Origin: Nocardia vaccinii NBRC 15922
GTDB taxonomy: Bacteria > Actinomycetota > Actinomycetes > Mycobacteriales > Mycobacteriaceae
Assembly (NCBI RefSeq): GCF_001613305.1
Contig: NZ_BDCC01000076.1
Coordinates: 1-62,947 of the forward strand
Direction of reading: 5' to 3'
DNA: 62,947 bases
The notes beneath the pieces are model-generated. The model did no database searches. It was not told the DNA's origin and was given only the letters and a program-made list of their open reading frames with translations. The position numbers were made by a program, and so were the translations under genes. How positions within the stretch are numbered: the first letter of the stretch is position 1; the number at the start of each line of letters is the position of its first letter. Below, piece after piece: positions 9,079-17,756 of this stretch.

Positions 9079-9822
9079 TCACTCGACAACAGCCGCGACG
9101 GTCGGCGGCCAATTCTCCGGTTGGACGTTGGCCGGTTTCCGGGTGACGTCTTCGTCCCAGTCGAATACCGGTGTCGGTGGGCCCCATTGCAGTGGACCAA
9201 CGAACGAGACGGTCTCGGCTCCGAAGTCGGCCCGCTCGAACCTGGTCTCCCCGGCGAACGCTACCCCCTCGAATCCGGCGTCGACAGAGAACGTCGCCGC
9301 CATGAACCAGGCCTCGCCGAAGAACCTGGCGCCGACGAACCCGGCGCTGCCGGAGAACGTGGCGTCCCCGAACCAGGTGGTGCCGGAAAACGTCGTTCCC
9401 CCGAAGTCGGCGGCGTCGGAGAACGTGACGTGCTCGAATCGGGCGTTGCCGGAGAATGTGGCGCCTCCGAACCAGGCGACGTCGGAGAACGTCGCCTCCA
9501 TGAACCATGCCTCGCCGGAGAATGTGACGTGCCTGAACCGGACGTCACCGCAGAACGTGGCGCGCTCGAATTTGGCCTCGCCGGAGAAGGTGGCGTGCTG
9601 GAATCGGGTCTCGCCGGAGAACGTGGCGCGCTGGAACCAGGCGGTGCTGGAGAACGCCGCGCCCACGAACCCGGCGTTGCCGGAAAATGTGGCGTGTCCG
9701 AACCTGGCGTCGCCGGAGAACGCGGCGTGCTGAAATTGACCGGCACTGCACGCGTGGGCGCGCGTCGCCGACGGGAGCTGGCTCGGACTGGTGGAGATGG
9801 TGTTGTGGACCGCCGACGGCAA
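9079..9822 (-). CDS. Pentapeptide-repeat protein
   Basis: About 247 residues with an uninterrupted run of some 15 decapeptide units of the type ATFSGxAxFx (about 30 pentapeptides), covering roughly residues 29-185. This predicts a right-handed quadrilateral beta-helix. Some such proteins mimic DNA and protect gyrase (MfpA, Qnr), but most have no known role. The tail is short and rich in Pro and Trp. The repeat is visible in the DNA as a 30-bp period, which also leaves the opposite strand open. The start is uncertain: TTG at 9822 has no clear ribosome site and the frame is open upstream towards the SLOG gene. It lies just downstream of that gene on the same strand and may share its transcript. 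Confidence 0.75.
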   Translation of the reverse strand: MPSAVHNTISTSPSQLPSATRAHACSAGQFQHAAFSGDARFGHATFSGNAGFVGAAFSSTAWFQRATFSGETRFQHATFSGEAKFERATFCGDVRFRHVTFSGEAWFMEATFSDVAWFGGATFSGNARFEHVTFSDAADFGGTTFSGTTWFGDATFSGSAGFVGARFFGEAWFMAATFSVDAGFEGVAFAGETRFERADFGAETVSFVGPLQWGPPTPVFDWDEDVTRKPANVQPENWPPTVAAVVE

Positions 9823-9886
9823 AGGGCAGCTGCCGGTGATGCAGTGGTGCCCAGCGCCCGCGCTGTCACCACGCGGGAGTGACCGT

Positions 9887-10366
9887 TCAGCCGCGCACCG
9901 CGCCCTCCGGCCACACGACCGTCACCGGCACACCGCGCTCCCGCGCCAGGACGACCACACTGCCGGTGCCGCTGCGTTCGCCAGCCTCGCCATCCCATAC
10001 GGCGATCAGCCGGTCACACGAGCCCACCACAACCTCGTTCGCGGCCTCATACGCATCAGCATCGGCCTCATCGAAGTCCATCACCCGGACGCGCTCGGCT
10101 CGCTTCAGCAGCTCGTCGAACAGCGGGGCGTGATCTGGCTTGACCTTCTTCTCCCGGTAGTTCCGTGAGGGCACCACGACCTCCAACCGGCCACCCGCGT
10201 CGAGGACGGCCTGCGCGAACACCGAATCGGCTCCCCGCGCAATGCAACTCACGCCGGTCACATCGGCGGCGTCACCGGTGGCAGTGATCTCGCGGGTGAT
10301 GTCCGCGTACACCAGGGGCACGGTGGCCGCGGTGAGGTTCATGTGTCCGGTCACGCCGATTCGCAC
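9887..10366 (-). CDS. SLOG-type Rossmann-like protein (putative nucleotide-ligand sensor)
   Basis: A 159-residue protein resembling SLOG/DUF1273-type Rossmann-like domains. It has an N-terminal GVTGHMNL motif, ARGADSVFAQAVLDAGG in the middle and VVVPSRNYREKKV after it. The C-terminal half has IAVWDGEAGE and GSVVVLARERGVPV, which match the ligand-loop and final strand of the fold. Family members bind nucleotides or their derivatives, and several work in stress or conflict systems. The GTG at 10366 has GAGGAG upstream. It lies 12 nt after the stop of the HTH-TPR regulator, so the two are probably one operon. Confidence 0.65.
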   Translation of the reverse strand: MRIGVTGHMNLTAATVPLVYADITREITATGDAADVTGVSCIARGADSVFAQAVLDAGGRLEVVVPSRNYREKKVKPDHAPLFDELLKRAERVRVMDFDEADADAYEAANEVVVGSCDRLIAVWDGEAGERSGTGSVVVLARERGVPVTVVWPEGAVRG

Positions 10367-10378
10367 GGCTCGACTCCT

Positions 10379-11845
10379 CTACGTCGTTGCGTCAACCATC
10401 GGCCGGATGCGGTCGCGTAGTTCAGCGACCTGACCGGCCTGAGCCAGCTGCCCGGTCCGGTCGTACACCTTCCGAAGTTTCTTGCGCACCCGGTCAGAGC
10501 TGGTCTTGCCGACCGTATCCAACGCGTCGAAGCCGAGTCGACACGCCTCCTCGTACTCGCCGCCGATCATGTGGGCCTCCACGATCCCGAGCTGATCCAG
10601 GGCAGAGCTGCGCAACCGCTCCGGCCGCCGCGCGCCGATCGCGCGGGCGATCGAGTCGGCGGCCTCGCCCGCGAACGTGGAGTCCCTGCGCGCGATATCC
10701 AGTAACCGGCCGCCGATGGTGCCGGCGAGCTCCGCGGAGTCGAAGTAGTTGATCCAGTACGGATCTGATGTGGGGTCGGAGTTGGAGAACTCGTCGAACG
10801 CTTTGCCGCATGCCCGGCGGAATGCGGACGGCCGCCCGAGTTTGCTGTACGCCCACGCTTCCCGCGTGTACAGCATGGCTCGCACGGTCGGAGTCGATCG
10901 GGGCGCGAATTGGTCCTGAGCGATCCTGATCAGTTCGAGGGCGTCGGTGGCGCGCTGGCGGTCGAGCTCGGCGGCGCGCTGGCGGTCACGCTCGGGGCTG
11001 GTGTTGTAGTTGTCCAGCGACATCAGTTGCCGCGCCATTCCCGCAATCGCGTTGGCGCACAACGCGTAATCACCGGCGTCCTTCGCCGAACGCGCCGCGA
11101 GCATGTAGTACTGCTGCGCGGTCTCCTGCTCGCCCGAGTCCCACGACATCGTCGCCGCGGTCTCCGCGAGCAGGGCGCGCACTCGGCGGAGGCGGCGTTT
11201 GATCTCCGGCGGGTGCGGATCGTCCAGAACCGCGTTCACCTCATCGAGCTGGCCCACGACGGCCTTGCGGCGCAGGCCGCCGCCGAACTGGTCGTCCCAT
11301 TCGCGGAAGATGCGGGCGGCGCTCTCCAGCTCGGCGATCTCCTGCAGGCCGGTGCCGATGATCGGCGGATCGGTTGGGGCATCGTCTATATCGCGTAGCA
11401 GCCACCGTTCCAACGGTTCGAGTAGGTGCACGCCGACAACGACGCCAGCGATCGCTTTGGAGACTCGGCGTCGGTCCAACATCAGGTCTCTCCGTGTCAT
11501 GTCGTGGGTGAGCGTCGAGCAGTCCCCGGACCAGATGTCCGCGACCGGGGCCGGGGGAAGGACTTCCACGCGGTCCGGTTCCAGGACAGCGAGGTCCGGG
11601 GCTGGTTGTGTCGCTGCCTCTTCTTGCGCGGCAAGGAATCTACGACGTTGATCAGGGGTCGCCTGTTTCAGCATGCCGTCCATCAGTTCGCCGAAGAACG
11701 GTTGCAGTTCGATCGTGCTTTTGCGCCGCGCCCACTTTTTGACCACCGAGAGGGAGACGCCGGCGCGGGCGGCGAACTCCGGCTGCGGCATTCGCAGGGC
11801 ATCGCGCAGAGCTGTTGCGTCGGCACCGGTCCACGAGACCTGCAT
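10379..11845 (-). CDS. HTH regulator with TPR-like C-terminal region
   Basis: A 488-residue protein. Residues 1-55 form an XRE-like or atypical helix-turn-helix (ALRMPQPEFAARAGVSLSVV, then KKWARR). A Pro-rich linker follows, then about 350 residues of helical repeats resembling TPR units, with stretches such as YYMLAARSAKDAGDYALCAN and RSSALDQLGIVEAHMIGGEY. This architecture is common in actinobacterial regulators that bind a peptide or protein partner through the repeats. The ATG at 11845 (MQVSWTG) is chosen because the HTH starts there; the frame opens further to 11938. Two copies of GCGTATACCA lie just upstream and may be its operator. It is followed by the SLOG gene and diverges from a small gene at 12086. 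Confidence 0.8.
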   Translation of the reverse strand: MQVSWTGADATALRDALRMPQPEFAARAGVSLSVVKKWARRKSTIELQPFFGELMDGMLKQATPDQRRRFLAAQEEAATQPAPDLAVLEPDRVEVLPPAPVADIWSGDCSTLTHDMTRRDLMLDRRRVSKAIAGVVVGVHLLEPLERWLLRDIDDAPTDPPIIGTGLQEIAELESAARIFREWDDQFGGGLRRKAVVGQLDEVNAVLDDPHPPEIKRRLRRVRALLAETAATMSWDSGEQETAQQYYMLAARSAKDAGDYALCANAIAGMARQLMSLDNYNTSPERDRQRAAELDRQRATDALELIRIAQDQFAPRSTPTVRAMLYTREAWAYSKLGRPSAFRRACGKAFDEFSNSDPTSDPYWINYFDSAELAGTIGGRLLDIARRDSTFAGEAADSIARAIGARRPERLRSSALDQLGIVEAHMIGGEYEEACRLGFDALDTVGKTSSDRVRKKLRKVYDRTGQLAQAGQVAELRDRIRPMVDATT

Positions 11846-11873
11846 ACCCAATCCCCTGTCCCCTATGTGGCTT

Positions 11874-11904
11874 GCGTATACCAGCGTGAACCGAGCGTAT
11901 ACCA
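11874..11904. promoter_or_regulatory. Two direct operator-like repeats GCGTATACCA
   Basis: Two identical copies of GCGTATACCA at 11874-11883 and 11895-11904, 21 bp apart centre to centre, which is two helical turns. Each contains the palindrome GTATAC. They lie 28 bp upstream of the HTH-TPR start in the divergent promoter region, where an autoregulatory site would be expected. Confidence 0.55.
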
Positions 11905-12085
11905 CCGTGGCCTGCGGCGATCTTCTCTTGCGAATCATTCAGCGCGAGTGTGGAACACGGCCCCGCTGCCGGGAGCCGCCCTCTCGGTCGCTGATTTGCC
12001 GCCAACACCACGCAGCAAATCAACGAAGGCCACCGGCGGCGGGTGCCCCCTCAACAGACCGGACCCACACGAGGCGGACTGCCAC

Positions 12086-12424
12086 ATGAGCACAGACGCA
12101 ACGTCACCGGAACCGCTTGCCATCCGGTGCATTCGACCCGACCTGACCACCGACCGCGCCGCGGACGAACAGGCGATGACCGATATTTGCGGGTTACTCG
12201 GCTACCAGGTCGGCGACGTTGTGGTCATCACCCCCACCCTCGAGGGGCCACTCGTCACGGTCATGGAGGCGTTGGCGGAGACCGGCGCGAACACGGTGAT
12301 CGTGCCCGCGTGGGACCACCTGTACGGCATCGACCGCTATCTGCGGGACATCGTGCGCCTGGTGAGTGTCGCATCCGAACGCACCCGCCAGCGCGCGGGC
12401 CTGATACCGGGGGTGCCATCGTGA
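12086..12424 (+). CDS. Small protein with resolvase-like fold, uncertain
   Basis: A 112-residue protein. The alternating strand/helix pattern is ICGLLGYQVGDVVVITP, then VTVMEALAETGANTVIVPAW, then DHLYGIDRYLRDIV. It weakly resembles the N-terminal domain of serine recombinases without the catalytic and DNA-binding parts. Short proteins of this shape occur beside XRE regulators in Nocardia. The ATG at 12086 is the first plausible start. It overlaps the next gene by 4 bp (GTGA), so the two are coupled. It is divergent from the HTH-TPR gene and could be controlled by it. Confidence 0.55.
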   Translation: MSTDATSPEPLAIRCIRPDLTTDRAADEQAMTDICGLLGYQVGDVVVITPTLEGPLVTVMEALAETGANTVIVPAWDHLYGIDRYLRDIVRLVSVASERTRQRAGLIPGVPS

Positions 12425-12714
12425 CCGGAACCGATGACACCTGGTGCGACTGGTGCGGCAAGCAGATCCCGCCGCAGACCAGACGTTCCCGTGACGGCCG
12501 CGTGTTCTGCGGGGACAAGTGCCTCGCCGCGGACCTGCGCGGCGCTGATGCAGCATCCGTCGTCGACATCGTCGGCGAACTGTCGTTTGCGCTGCTGTGG
12601 AAAACCGCGCTCCTGTCCCGGTTCCGGCTCGTTGCGTCCGATATCGACCTGACAGCGGAGGAGGACGCGGTGCGCCTCCAGGCCGCGATCGACACTGCCG
12701 TAGTGGTGTTGTGA
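12421..12714 (+). CDS. Small zinc-finger protein, possibly fused to phage remnant
   Basis: A 97-residue open frame starting at GTG 12421 and coupled to the preceding gene by a 4-bp overlap. The N-terminal half has a treble-clef-like set of cysteines: CDWCG, then FCGDKC about 18 residues later. The C-terminal third (from about DLTAEEDAVRLQAAIDTAVV) looks instead like the start of a phage head-tail adaptor, and that reading continues in the same frame after the TGA stop. The likely explanation is a deletion that joined the zinc-finger gene to a prophage gene, now ended by a nonsense codon. Confidence 0.5.
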   Translation: MTGTDDTWCDWCGKQIPPQTRRSRDGRVFCGDKCLAADLRGADAASVVDIVGELSFALLWKTALLSRFRLVASDIDLTAEEDAVRLQAAIDTAVVVL

Positions 12715-13350
12715 TCGTTCACCGGCCGACAGTTCGGGTGCTGCCCGGTCACCGTGCGGCCGTGCGTTCGTAGCGAGGATCGGCCGCTGGCGTGGTTGCC
12801 GGGATGGATGTGGTTCCCGGAGCTGGACGCCGGTGTGTGGTGCAACGCGATCTGCGGGTGCGGGCCGTCGTGCCGGGTGACCGGGCCGGGTGTGGTGCAC
12901 CTACCCGGCCCGGTCTGCGAAATCACCAGCGTGACAATCGACGGCGCGCAGATCGACAGCACCGCATACGTGCTCGAGGGCGACCGGCTCTATACCCGGC
13001 TGGGCCGCTGGCCCGGTCAGGACCTGCGGATACCGGCAGGGTCGCCGGGCACATGGTCGGTGGAGTACCTGCAAGGCGTCGCACCTCCAGCCGGGGCCGA
13101 TCAGATGGTCGGCCTGTTGGCGCGCGAGTTCTGGAACGCCTGCACCGGCGAAGGGAAATGCCGCCTGCCGAAGCGCGTGGAATCGGTATCCCGGCAAGGG
13201 GTTTCGATGAAGCTGTTCGATCCGGCCGCGCTGTTCGACAAGCAGCAGACCGGGATACCGGAAATCGACATGTGGGTGGCCGGAGTGAATCCGCACCACC
13301 TGTCCGCGCCGTCCGCGGTGTCCAGTCCGCACTTTCGGGCGGGGTTCTGA
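12715..13350 (+). pseudogene. Phage head-tail adaptor remnant, interrupted by in-frame TGA
   Basis: The frame after the TGA at 12712-12714 reads SFTGRQFGCCPVTVRPCVRS and continues for about 210 codons. Typical stretches are VVHLPGPVCEITSVTIDGAQ, GKCRLPKRVESVSRQGVSM and PEIDMWVAGVNPHHLSAP. These match the head-to-tail connector/adaptor proteins of actinophage-type siphoviruses. Related proteins usually have a Trp or Tyr just before the S-x-T/S-G-R segment, so the TGA probably replaced TGG. A gene caller would begin at GTG 12754 and give 198 residues without the N-terminal helix. It is the main trace of a prophage here, with no integrase or capsid gene nearby. Confidence 0.65.
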
Positions 13351-13685
13351 TGGACAAGGCAGCGACCGTGATCGGGTTGACCGTCACGCAGGTGCGGCGA
13401 TTCTTCGCCCCTGATCAGGAGGTGCCGCCGTTGGGTGGCGGCACCGACGACGTGAACCTCGTGGCCGGTGAGGTGATCTCTCCGCCGCCGTGGGTCGGCG
13501 ACGACGAGACCGCGTGCGACGGGTGCGGCCCGTACCTGTGGGTTCGGCTCGTGCGGCGCTGGCGCACAGAGGAATTCCCCACCGAAGCCGTAGCTTGGTG
13601 TTGGATGGCGTTTCAGTCGCGTAAGTCGCGTCCGGGCACGGGACACCGAATAGGCTGTCTGAACTGCGAAAATAGCGGAATATAA
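13350..13685 (+). pseudogene. Phage structural-gene remnant downstream of adaptor
   Basis: The ATG at 13350 overlaps the adaptor stop (TGATG), the usual spacing in phage structural operons. The 111-residue product starts MDKAATVIGLTVTQVRRFF and contains CDGCGPYLWVRLVRRWRTEE followed by FPTEA. This Cys-containing segment is typical of the small gene after the adaptor in actinophages. The sequence after FPTEA looks unlike the family and ends abruptly 40 bp before the rnpB 3' end. The gene is therefore probably truncated by the deletion or excision that removed the rest of the prophage. Confidence 0.5.
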
Positions 13686-13725
13686 CGGATGCTGATCCGA
13701 CGCCGATCCGGCGGAAAAAGTTGGG

Positions 13726-14138
<413 letters not shown>

Positions 14139-14272
14139 GGTGGCATTATGCCGTATGGGGTGTTCGACGGCCCCGCCGGTGCTGCCCTCCGCACGCCTCG
14201 TGCCGCGATTTCCGGCCATGACCGGGGATCCAGCGCAGCGGACCGAAACCAGAACAAGTACCGTATTTCGCC

Positions 14273-15160
14273 ATGGAGCGTGTCGAGGTGGGGTTCCCTT
14301 CGGGAAACGAACAGTGTGCAGCGTGGCTCTACAGGCCCGATGGACCACCCAAACCGCGCCCGCTGGTGATCATGGGCCACGGGCTGGGGGCGAATCGGGA
14401 AATGGGGCTGGATCGGTACGCACGCCGGTTCACCGCGGCCGGAATGGGTTGTCTGGTCTTCGACTACCGCAACTTCGGGGCTAGCGGCGGCACACCGCGT
14501 CAGCTGATCAGCATTCGCAAGCAGCGGGAGGACTGGCGTTCCGCGATCCACTACGCGCGCACCATCAAGGGTTTCGATGCGACGCGAATCGCGTTGTGGG
14601 GCAGCTCGTTCGGCGGCGGGCATGTCCTGTCGATCGCGCACGAGGACGATTACCTCGCCGCGGTGGTCGCCCAGTGCCCGTTCACCAGCGGCTGGTCCTC
14701 GGCGATGGCCAAGGGCCCGATCAGTCTCACCAAGACCGGCATCGTCGCGACCGCCGACCTGCTGATCGGACCGATCGTGCGCAAGCCGATCAAGGTGCGC
14801 CTCGCCGGGCGCAAACGGTCCGCAGCGTTGATGAGCGCCTCGGACGTGCCGGAGGGATTCGGCCGCCTGGCCGAGGAGAGCGAGCAGTACCAGCCGAAGG
14901 TGGCCGCGCGCTTCGGACTTCAGGTGCTGTTCGATTCCCCGTGGCGGCGCACCAAGGCGATCAAGGTGCCCGTGCTGTATTCGCTGTGCGACAACGACTC
15001 GGTCGCGCCGATCAAGCCGACCCTCAAGGCCGCCGAACGCACCAAGCACGCGATCGTCAAGCGGTACCCGATCGGGCACTTCGACATCTACTTCGACGAC
15101 TGGTTCGAGAAGGCCGTCTACGACCAGACCGATTTCCTGGTCTCGGTTCTGCGCCCGTAA
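14273..15160 (+). CDS. Alpha/beta hydrolase
   Basis: A 295-residue alpha/beta hydrolase. It has the oxyanion motif MGHGLGANREMGLDRYA, the nucleophile elbow GSSFGG (GxSxG), an acid in LYSLCDNDSVAP and the catalytic His in YPIGHFDIYFDDWF. It resembles the DUF1100/dienelactone-hydrolase-like peptidases and esterases found across mycolic-acid bacteria. Substrate unknown. The ATG at 14273 starts close to the beta-sheet. It is divergent from rnpB and followed at 80 bp by a GNAT gene on the same strand. Confidence 0.85.
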   Translation: MERVEVGFPSGNEQCAAWLYRPDGPPKPRPLVIMGHGLGANREMGLDRYARRFTAAGMGCLVFDYRNFGASGGTPRQLISIRKQREDWRSAIHYARTIKGFDATRIALWGSSFGGGHVLSIAHEDDYLAAVVAQCPFTSGWSSAMAKGPISLTKTGIVATADLLIGPIVRKPIKVRLAGRKRSAALMSASDVPEGFGRLAEESEQYQPKVAARFGLQVLFDSPWRRTKAIKVPVLYSLCDNDSVAPIKPTLKAAERTKHAIVKRYPIGHFDIYFDDWFEKAVYDQTDFLVSVLRP

Positions 15161-15239
15161 CCGTTTGTCGCGCAACCGGTTCAACACCGACGACATAATC
15201 CGATTGCCCGCCGCCCCGCCAGGGGAGGACGATCGCCGG

Positions 15240-15713
15240 ATGACTGTGCGACAGATTCCGCCGCAGGAGTGGCAGACGATCCGGACCGCCCGCCTGGCCG
15301 CATTGGCAGGATCCCCGCCGGGCACCTTCGCCACTTTGCTGGCGGAGGCCCAGGGCTGGGACGAGGAGCACTGGCGACTGTGGGCCGCCCGCCGCACCAT
15401 GTTCGTGGCCGAATCCGGTCCGGATGTGATCGGCTGTGCGGGCGGCATCCTGGAGCACGATGTTCCGGTACTGGTATCGATGTTCGTGGAGCCCGCGGCA
15501 CGAGGTAGTGGAGTATCGCGTCAGCTGATCGACGCGGTTGCCGGCTGGGCGCGGGCCGATGGGCACGCCGAACTGCGACTCTGGGTGGTGGATGGCAATA
15601 CCCCTGCCGAGAAGCTCTACCGCAGAATGGGTTTCACCCCGACCGGGGTGATCCGCAATACCGGCGTACACGCGCCGGACACCGAATACGAGATGTCCCT
15701 CCCCCTGCGCTGA
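15240..15713 (+). CDS. GNAT-family N-acetyltransferase
   Basis: A 157-residue acetyltransferase of the GNAT fold. Motif A is VSMFVEPAARGSGVSRQLID, with the acetyl-CoA pyrophosphate loop RGSGVS. The C-terminal motif NTPAEKLYRRMGFTPTG is typical of GNATs. The ATG at 15240 follows GGGAGG and starts at the fold; the frame is open back to 15165. The substrate (small molecule or protein N-terminus) is unknown. Its stop abuts the stop of the convergent RNase HI gene at 15714. Confidence 0.85.
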   Translation: MTVRQIPPQEWQTIRTARLAALAGSPPGTFATLLAEAQGWDEEHWRLWAARRTMFVAESGPDVIGCAGGILEHDVPVLVSMFVEPAARGSGVSRQLIDAVAGWARADGHAELRLWVVDGNTPAEKLYRRMGFTPTGVIRNTGVHAPDTEYEMSLPLR

Positions 15714-16898
15714 TCACAGGTAGGAGGTCTCGTTCACCAGGCGCACCGAGGAGCCGCCGTCGGGATAGAACTCGGCGATCGACAGCGAGGCCAGATCCAG
15801 ATGCAGCCGGTACAGCAGCGAGGGGCCCACCCCGAGAGCCAGTTGCAGCAGGGTTTTGATGGGTGTCACGTGGCTGACCACGACAACGTTGCGGCCCGGA
15901 TACAGTCCCACCAGATCCGCGCGGGCCGCCTCGATCCGCTCGCGTACCGCGGCGAAACTCTCGCCGCCCGGCGGGCAGACCGTGGAATCACTCAGCCAGC
16001 GTGCGTGCAACTCCGGATCGGCCTGCACCGCCTCGGCGAAGGTAAGCCCCTCCCAGTCGCCGAAATCGGTCTCGATGAGTCGATCCAGCACCCGCACCTC
16101 GACGTTCAGGGCCTCGCCGACCGCGCCCGCGGTCTCTCGCGCACGGCCCAGCGGCGAGGTCACGATTGCGGCGATATCCCCTTTGGCCGCAAGGTATTTC
16201 GCCGCCCGCGCGGCCTGTTCCCGGCCCAGGGCGGTGAGCGGCGGATTGCCGCGGCCCGAATAGCGGCGCTCGACCGACAGTTCGGTCTGCCCGTGCCGCA
16301 ACAACAGCAGCCGGGTCGGACGTCCGCGCGCACCGGTCCAGCCGGGAGCGGTCTGCGATTTCCGCTGTGCCGCACGGGCATCGGCGGCCTCGTCGATCCA
16401 GCCGGGCGGCGTCGGCTCCACATCGACCACCGGATCTTGCTGCACCGCGGCGGTTTCCGGATTCTGCGCCGCGCTCACCTCCGCGATGAGCGGCGCGTCG
16501 TCCATGGCCTCGTTGGCGAGCCGGTCGGCATGGGAATTCTGCGCGCGCGGAATCCAGGTGAAATCGACCCGATCGAATTGCGTGATCAGCTGCCGCGCGC
16601 GGTCGTTGAGCGGAATCATGGCCGCGTGCTTGACCTTCCAGCGACCCGTCATCTGCTCGACGACCAGTTTGGAGTCCATCCGCACGTCCACCTCGCGCGC
16701 GCCCAGCTCCGCGGCGGCCGAGAGCCCCGCGACCAGCCCGCGGTATTCGGCCACGTTGTTGGTGGTGATTCCGAGCGACTCCTTCCGCTCGGCGAGCACC
16801 CGCGCGTGGTTCGCGTCCCAGACCACCGCACCGTATCCGGCCGGACCGGGATTGCCCCGCGAGCCGCCGTCCGCCTCGACGATCACGCTATCGATCAC
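15714..16898 (-). CDS. Bifunctional RNase HI / histidine phosphatase (Rv2228c-like)
   Basis: A 394-residue fusion. Residues 1-130 are RNase HI, which removes RNA from RNA-DNA hybrids. They start VIVEADGGSRGNPGPAGYGA (first catalytic Asp), with NNVAEYRGL, RMDSKLVVEQM and HADRLANEAMD. After a Pro-rich linker, the C-terminal half is a histidine phosphatase of the phosphoglycerate-mutase type, with LLLLRHGQTE, ETDFGDWEG and VVSHVTPIK. M. tuberculosis Rv2228c has the same fusion; its phosphatase part has been linked to alpha-ribazole phosphate in cobalamin synthesis, which fits the nearby cobC and cobD. The GTG at 16898 lies 7 nt after the upstream zinc-ribbon gene, so the two form an operon. Confidence 0.93.
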   Translation of the reverse strand: MIDSVIVEADGGSRGNPGPAGYGAVVWDANHARVLAERKESLGITTNNVAEYRGLVAGLSAAAELGAREVDVRMDSKLVVEQMTGRWKVKHAAMIPLNDRARQLITQFDRVDFTWIPRAQNSHADRLANEAMDDAPLIAEVSAAQNPETAAVQQDPVVDVEPTPPGWIDEAADARAAQRKSQTAPGWTGARGRPTRLLLLRHGQTELSVERRYSGRGNPPLTALGREQAARAAKYLAAKGDIAAIVTSPLGRARETAGAVGEALNVEVRVLDRLIETDFGDWEGLTFAEAVQADPELHARWLSDSTVCPPGGESFAAVRERIEAARADLVGLYPGRNVVVVSHVTPIKTLLQLALGVGPSLLYRLHLDLASLSIAEFYPDGGSSVRLVNETSYL

Positions 16899-16905
16899 GA
16901 TCGCC

Positions 16906-17643
16906 TCACAAGCCGGATTGCTTGGTGCGCACCATGATCGCGCCGCACTCCGGGCAGCGGACCACCGCATCCGGCGCCGCCTTCGCGATCCGCGCGATCT
17001 CACCGCGATCGAGTTCGATCCGGCACGCGCCGCAGCGGCGGGCCTGTAGCAGCGCGGCGCCGACGCCGTGCTGGGCCCGCTGCTTGTCGTAGACCGACAA
17101 CAGCTCCGCCGGGAACTGGGCCTGCAACTGCTCGCGATCGCCCGCGCAGCGCTGTGCGGCGACCTCGAGATCGGCCAGCGCCTCGTCCCGATGACGCTGC
17201 GCCTCGGCGAGCTCCTCCTCGGCCTTGGTCAGATTGGCCCCGGTGTGCTCGTGATCGGCGACCGCGGCCTCGCGGCGCTCCATCACCTCGAGCAGATCGT
17301 CCTCGAGCACCGAGCGGCGGCGTTCCAGACTGCCCAGCTCATGCTGCAGTTCGGAGAGTTGTTTGGCCCCGACCGTACCGCCCTCGAGCATGCTCCGGTC
17401 GCGCTGTTCGCGCTTGCTGACGCCGTCGATCTCGGTTTCCAGCTTGCGGATGTCACGGTCGAGGTCGTCGAGCCGGATCTCGACCTTCACCGCCGCATCC
17501 TTGCGGGAGGTGCGCTCGCCCTCGAGCCGCTCCACCTCCTGTTGCTCCGGCAGGACCTTGCGCCGATGCGCGATACGCGTCAGCTCCGCATCGACCGCGG
17601 CGAGGTCGAGCAACTTGGCCTGGATCGTTGGTTCGACATTCAA
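16906..17643 (-). CDS. Zinc-ribbon coiled-coil protein (Rv2229c-like)
   Basis: A 245-residue protein. A long coiled-coil occupies residues 10-190, with heptad-rich stretches such as KVEIRLDDLDRDIRKLETEI. The C-terminal C4 zinc ribbon has two CxxC pairs, CGAC and CPEC. It is the orthologue by context of Rv2229c and precedes the RNase HI fusion in the same order as in mycobacteria. Its function is unresolved; related proteins have been linked to nucleic-acid or flagellar processes elsewhere, so none is asserted here. The start is taken as TTG 17643 with GAGGAG about 12 nt upstream; the open frame runs on to 18093, but that part is not protein-like. Confidence 0.85.
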   Translation of the reverse strand: MNVEPTIQAKLLDLAAVDAELTRIAHRRKVLPEQQEVERLEGERTSRKDAAVKVEIRLDDLDRDIRKLETEIDGVSKREQRDRSMLEGGTVGAKQLSELQHELGSLERRRSVLEDDLLEVMERREAAVADHEHTGANLTKAEEELAEAQRHRDEALADLEVAAQRCAGDREQLQAQFPAELLSVYDKQRAQHGVGAALLQARRCGACRIELDRGEIARIAKAAPDAVVRCPECGAIMVRTKQSGL

Positions 17644-17756
17644 CGCGGGACTTACTCCTCGACACTCTGGAACTATCCGACAGCGCGCCGGACCAGCCGA
17701 CGCCGAAGTTCCAACCGTACTCCGCACCCGCCCGCTCACACCCCAACCCCGCCGTT

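Noticed and set aside
9079..9822. Regular 30-bp periodicity resembling a CRISPR array
   Set aside because: The period comes from pentapeptide codons; units differ in sequence and no unique spacers alternate with identical repeats.
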